In this document: piece after piece, positions 12,821-13,559 of the stretch
Layout of the letters: each line of letters starts with the position of its first letter
How positions within the stretch are numbered: the first letter of the stretch is position 1
From: an uncultured Veillonellaceae bacterium
GTDB taxonomy: Bacteria; Bacillota; Negativicutes; Veillonellales; Dialisteraceae
Assembly (NCBI GenBank): GCA_958439155.1
Contig: CAUBUJ010000033.1
Span: forward strand, 1 to 13,559
Reading direction: 5' to 3'
Length of the DNA stretch: 13,559 nucleotides
Program-made: the position numbers and the translations under genes
The notes under the pieces: model-generated
Told to the model about the DNA's origin: nothing
Database searches by the model: none
What the model saw: only the letters and a program-made list of their open reading frames with translations

Positions 12821-13557
12821 TTTGGGGAAGCCTTTCCTTCTTTCGGCTCCGGAAATACGCCTGCGTCAAAAGGCGTCTTCCGCGCATTTCCTTCCCGGTG
12901 GTACACACCGCACCGGGTACACACAAATTCCCCGCTGGTCCAGGGCATATGGAAGGATTCTGCCAGAAGTTTCCACAGATCCTTCGGCTGCACCGTACCT
13001 GTGGTGGACCGGACGAGAGCAAAGGAAAGATAGGCCCGGTCTTTTTCAATCCGCACAGAAAGAGGCTCAGTCAGCATGGGAATGACATCCATGGAGCGCA
13101 CTTTTTTCGGCGTCACCCGTTCATAGAGAAAGGACTTGAGACTGTTGAAGCGCTGGATTTCCCGCTGCACTGCTTCCCTGTCAAAAGCGCCGGACACAGG
13201 ACCTTCCGCCTCGTACACGTCTTCGTTTAGGAAATTGATGAGCTTCGGCCAGGAAAGGTCCGCTTCCATAATATCTTTGATGCGGATGCCCCGGAGCAGT
13301 TCTTTTTCGAGGCGCTCTCTCACTTCCGTAAGAGGCATATCCCCGTCCAGACGGATATCCAGATAGATCGGGTCGGCGGCGACACCTACGCCGAGGGCCG
13401 CGTCGAGAGCGATTCGCATATGGGGATTGAACCCTTCCGAATAGGCCACAGGAATGGCGGAACGCATAATGGCCCGCTCGAGAGTGCGGAGGAAATCCAG
13501 GTGGCCCAGGAACCGCAGTTCCTCACCTTTCGTGATAGCTAAAAACAGCCTTCTCAT
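12817..13557 (-). CDS. TIGR03936 / DUF2344 radical-SAM-associated protein
   Basis: Conserved protein of unknown reaction, normally encoded next to or fused with a B12-binding radical SAM protein of the TIGR03960 type. 246 residues. Family blocks are LRFLGHLDFLRTLERAI (14-30), VAYSEGFNPHMRIALDAALGVG (37-58), and a C-terminal part rich in basic and aromatic residues. A CTRC pair near 212-215 could bind a metal. The start at 13557 fits the family but lies two bases from the window edge, so its ribosome binding site is not visible; the radical SAM partner is expected just beyond. The downstream overlap with rng suggests shared expression and perhaps a role in RNA or ribosome modification; that role is inference. 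Confidence 0.92.
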   Translation of the reverse strand: MRRLFLAITKGEELRFLGHLDFLRTLERAIMRSAIPVAYSEGFNPHMRIALDAALGVGVAADPIYLDIRLDGDMPLTEVRERLEKELLRGIRIKDIMEADLSWPKLINFLNEDVYEAEGPVSGAFDREAVQREIQRFNSLKSFLYERVTPKKVRSMDVIPMLTEPLSVRIEKDRAYLSFALVRSTTGTVQPKDLWKLLAESFHMPWTSGEFVCTRCGVYHREGNARKTPFDAGVFPEPKEGKASPK

Positions 13558-13559
13558 GG

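Overview
The window looks like chromosomal core DNA from a Gram-negative member of the Firmicutes, most likely a Negativicutes (Dialister/Megasphaera/Selenomonas-type). Two things point there. The order rpmE2 - DUF1385 - prfA - prmC - tsaC - rpiB - ywlG-like - glyA resembles the Bacillus/Clostridia rpmE-prfA-prmC-ywlC-rpiB-ywlG-glyA neighbourhood. The left end, however, carries a phosphoethanolamine transferase of the lipid-A/LPS type and an exported glycerophosphodiesterase, which suit a cell with an outer membrane. The organism is an inference; no rRNA or other decisive marker is present. The DNA is GC-rich by eye.

Every gene I can support lies on the minus strand, so the window reads from right to left. 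(1) 13557-11062: a TIGR03936/DUF2344 radical-SAM-linked protein, RNase G (4-base overlap) and a CRPC thioredoxin, forming one operon. (2) 10850-10599: the Cys-free ribosomal protein L31 (rpmE2), alone between its own good promoter and a strong terminator. (3) 10514-6608: DUF1385, prfA, prmC and tsaC, overlapping or touching, from one extended -10 promoter. (4) 6486-4120: rpiB, a TIGR01440 (YwlG) protein and glyA, set off from tsaC by two strong back-to-back hairpins and closed by a terminator. (5) 4006-3422: a Pat/YncA-like N-acetyltransferase. (6) 3238-2111: a secreted glycerophosphodiester phosphodiesterase with its own promoter, a leader inverted repeat and a terminator. (7) 1933-1: a phosphoethanolamine transferase whose 3' end leaves the window.

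By theme, units 1-4 serve RNA and translation: rRNA/mRNA processing (RNase G), L31, release factor 1 and its methylase, threonylcarbamoyl-adenosine for tRNA, and one-carbon supply (GlyA). Units 6-7 serve the envelope: head-group transfer from phosphatidylethanolamine and breakdown of glycerophosphodiesters. No rRNA, tRNA, CRISPR, insertion sequence or prophage was seen. No intergenic gap exceeds about 200 bases; the largest (10851-11061) is the most structured piece of non-coding DNA here.

I did not find a clear new multi-gene system. The better leads are small: stacked promoters, palindromes and a possible leader RNA before rpmE2; the double hairpin before rpiB; inverted repeats in the leaders of the two envelope genes; and the variant CRPC thioredoxin coupled to RNase G.
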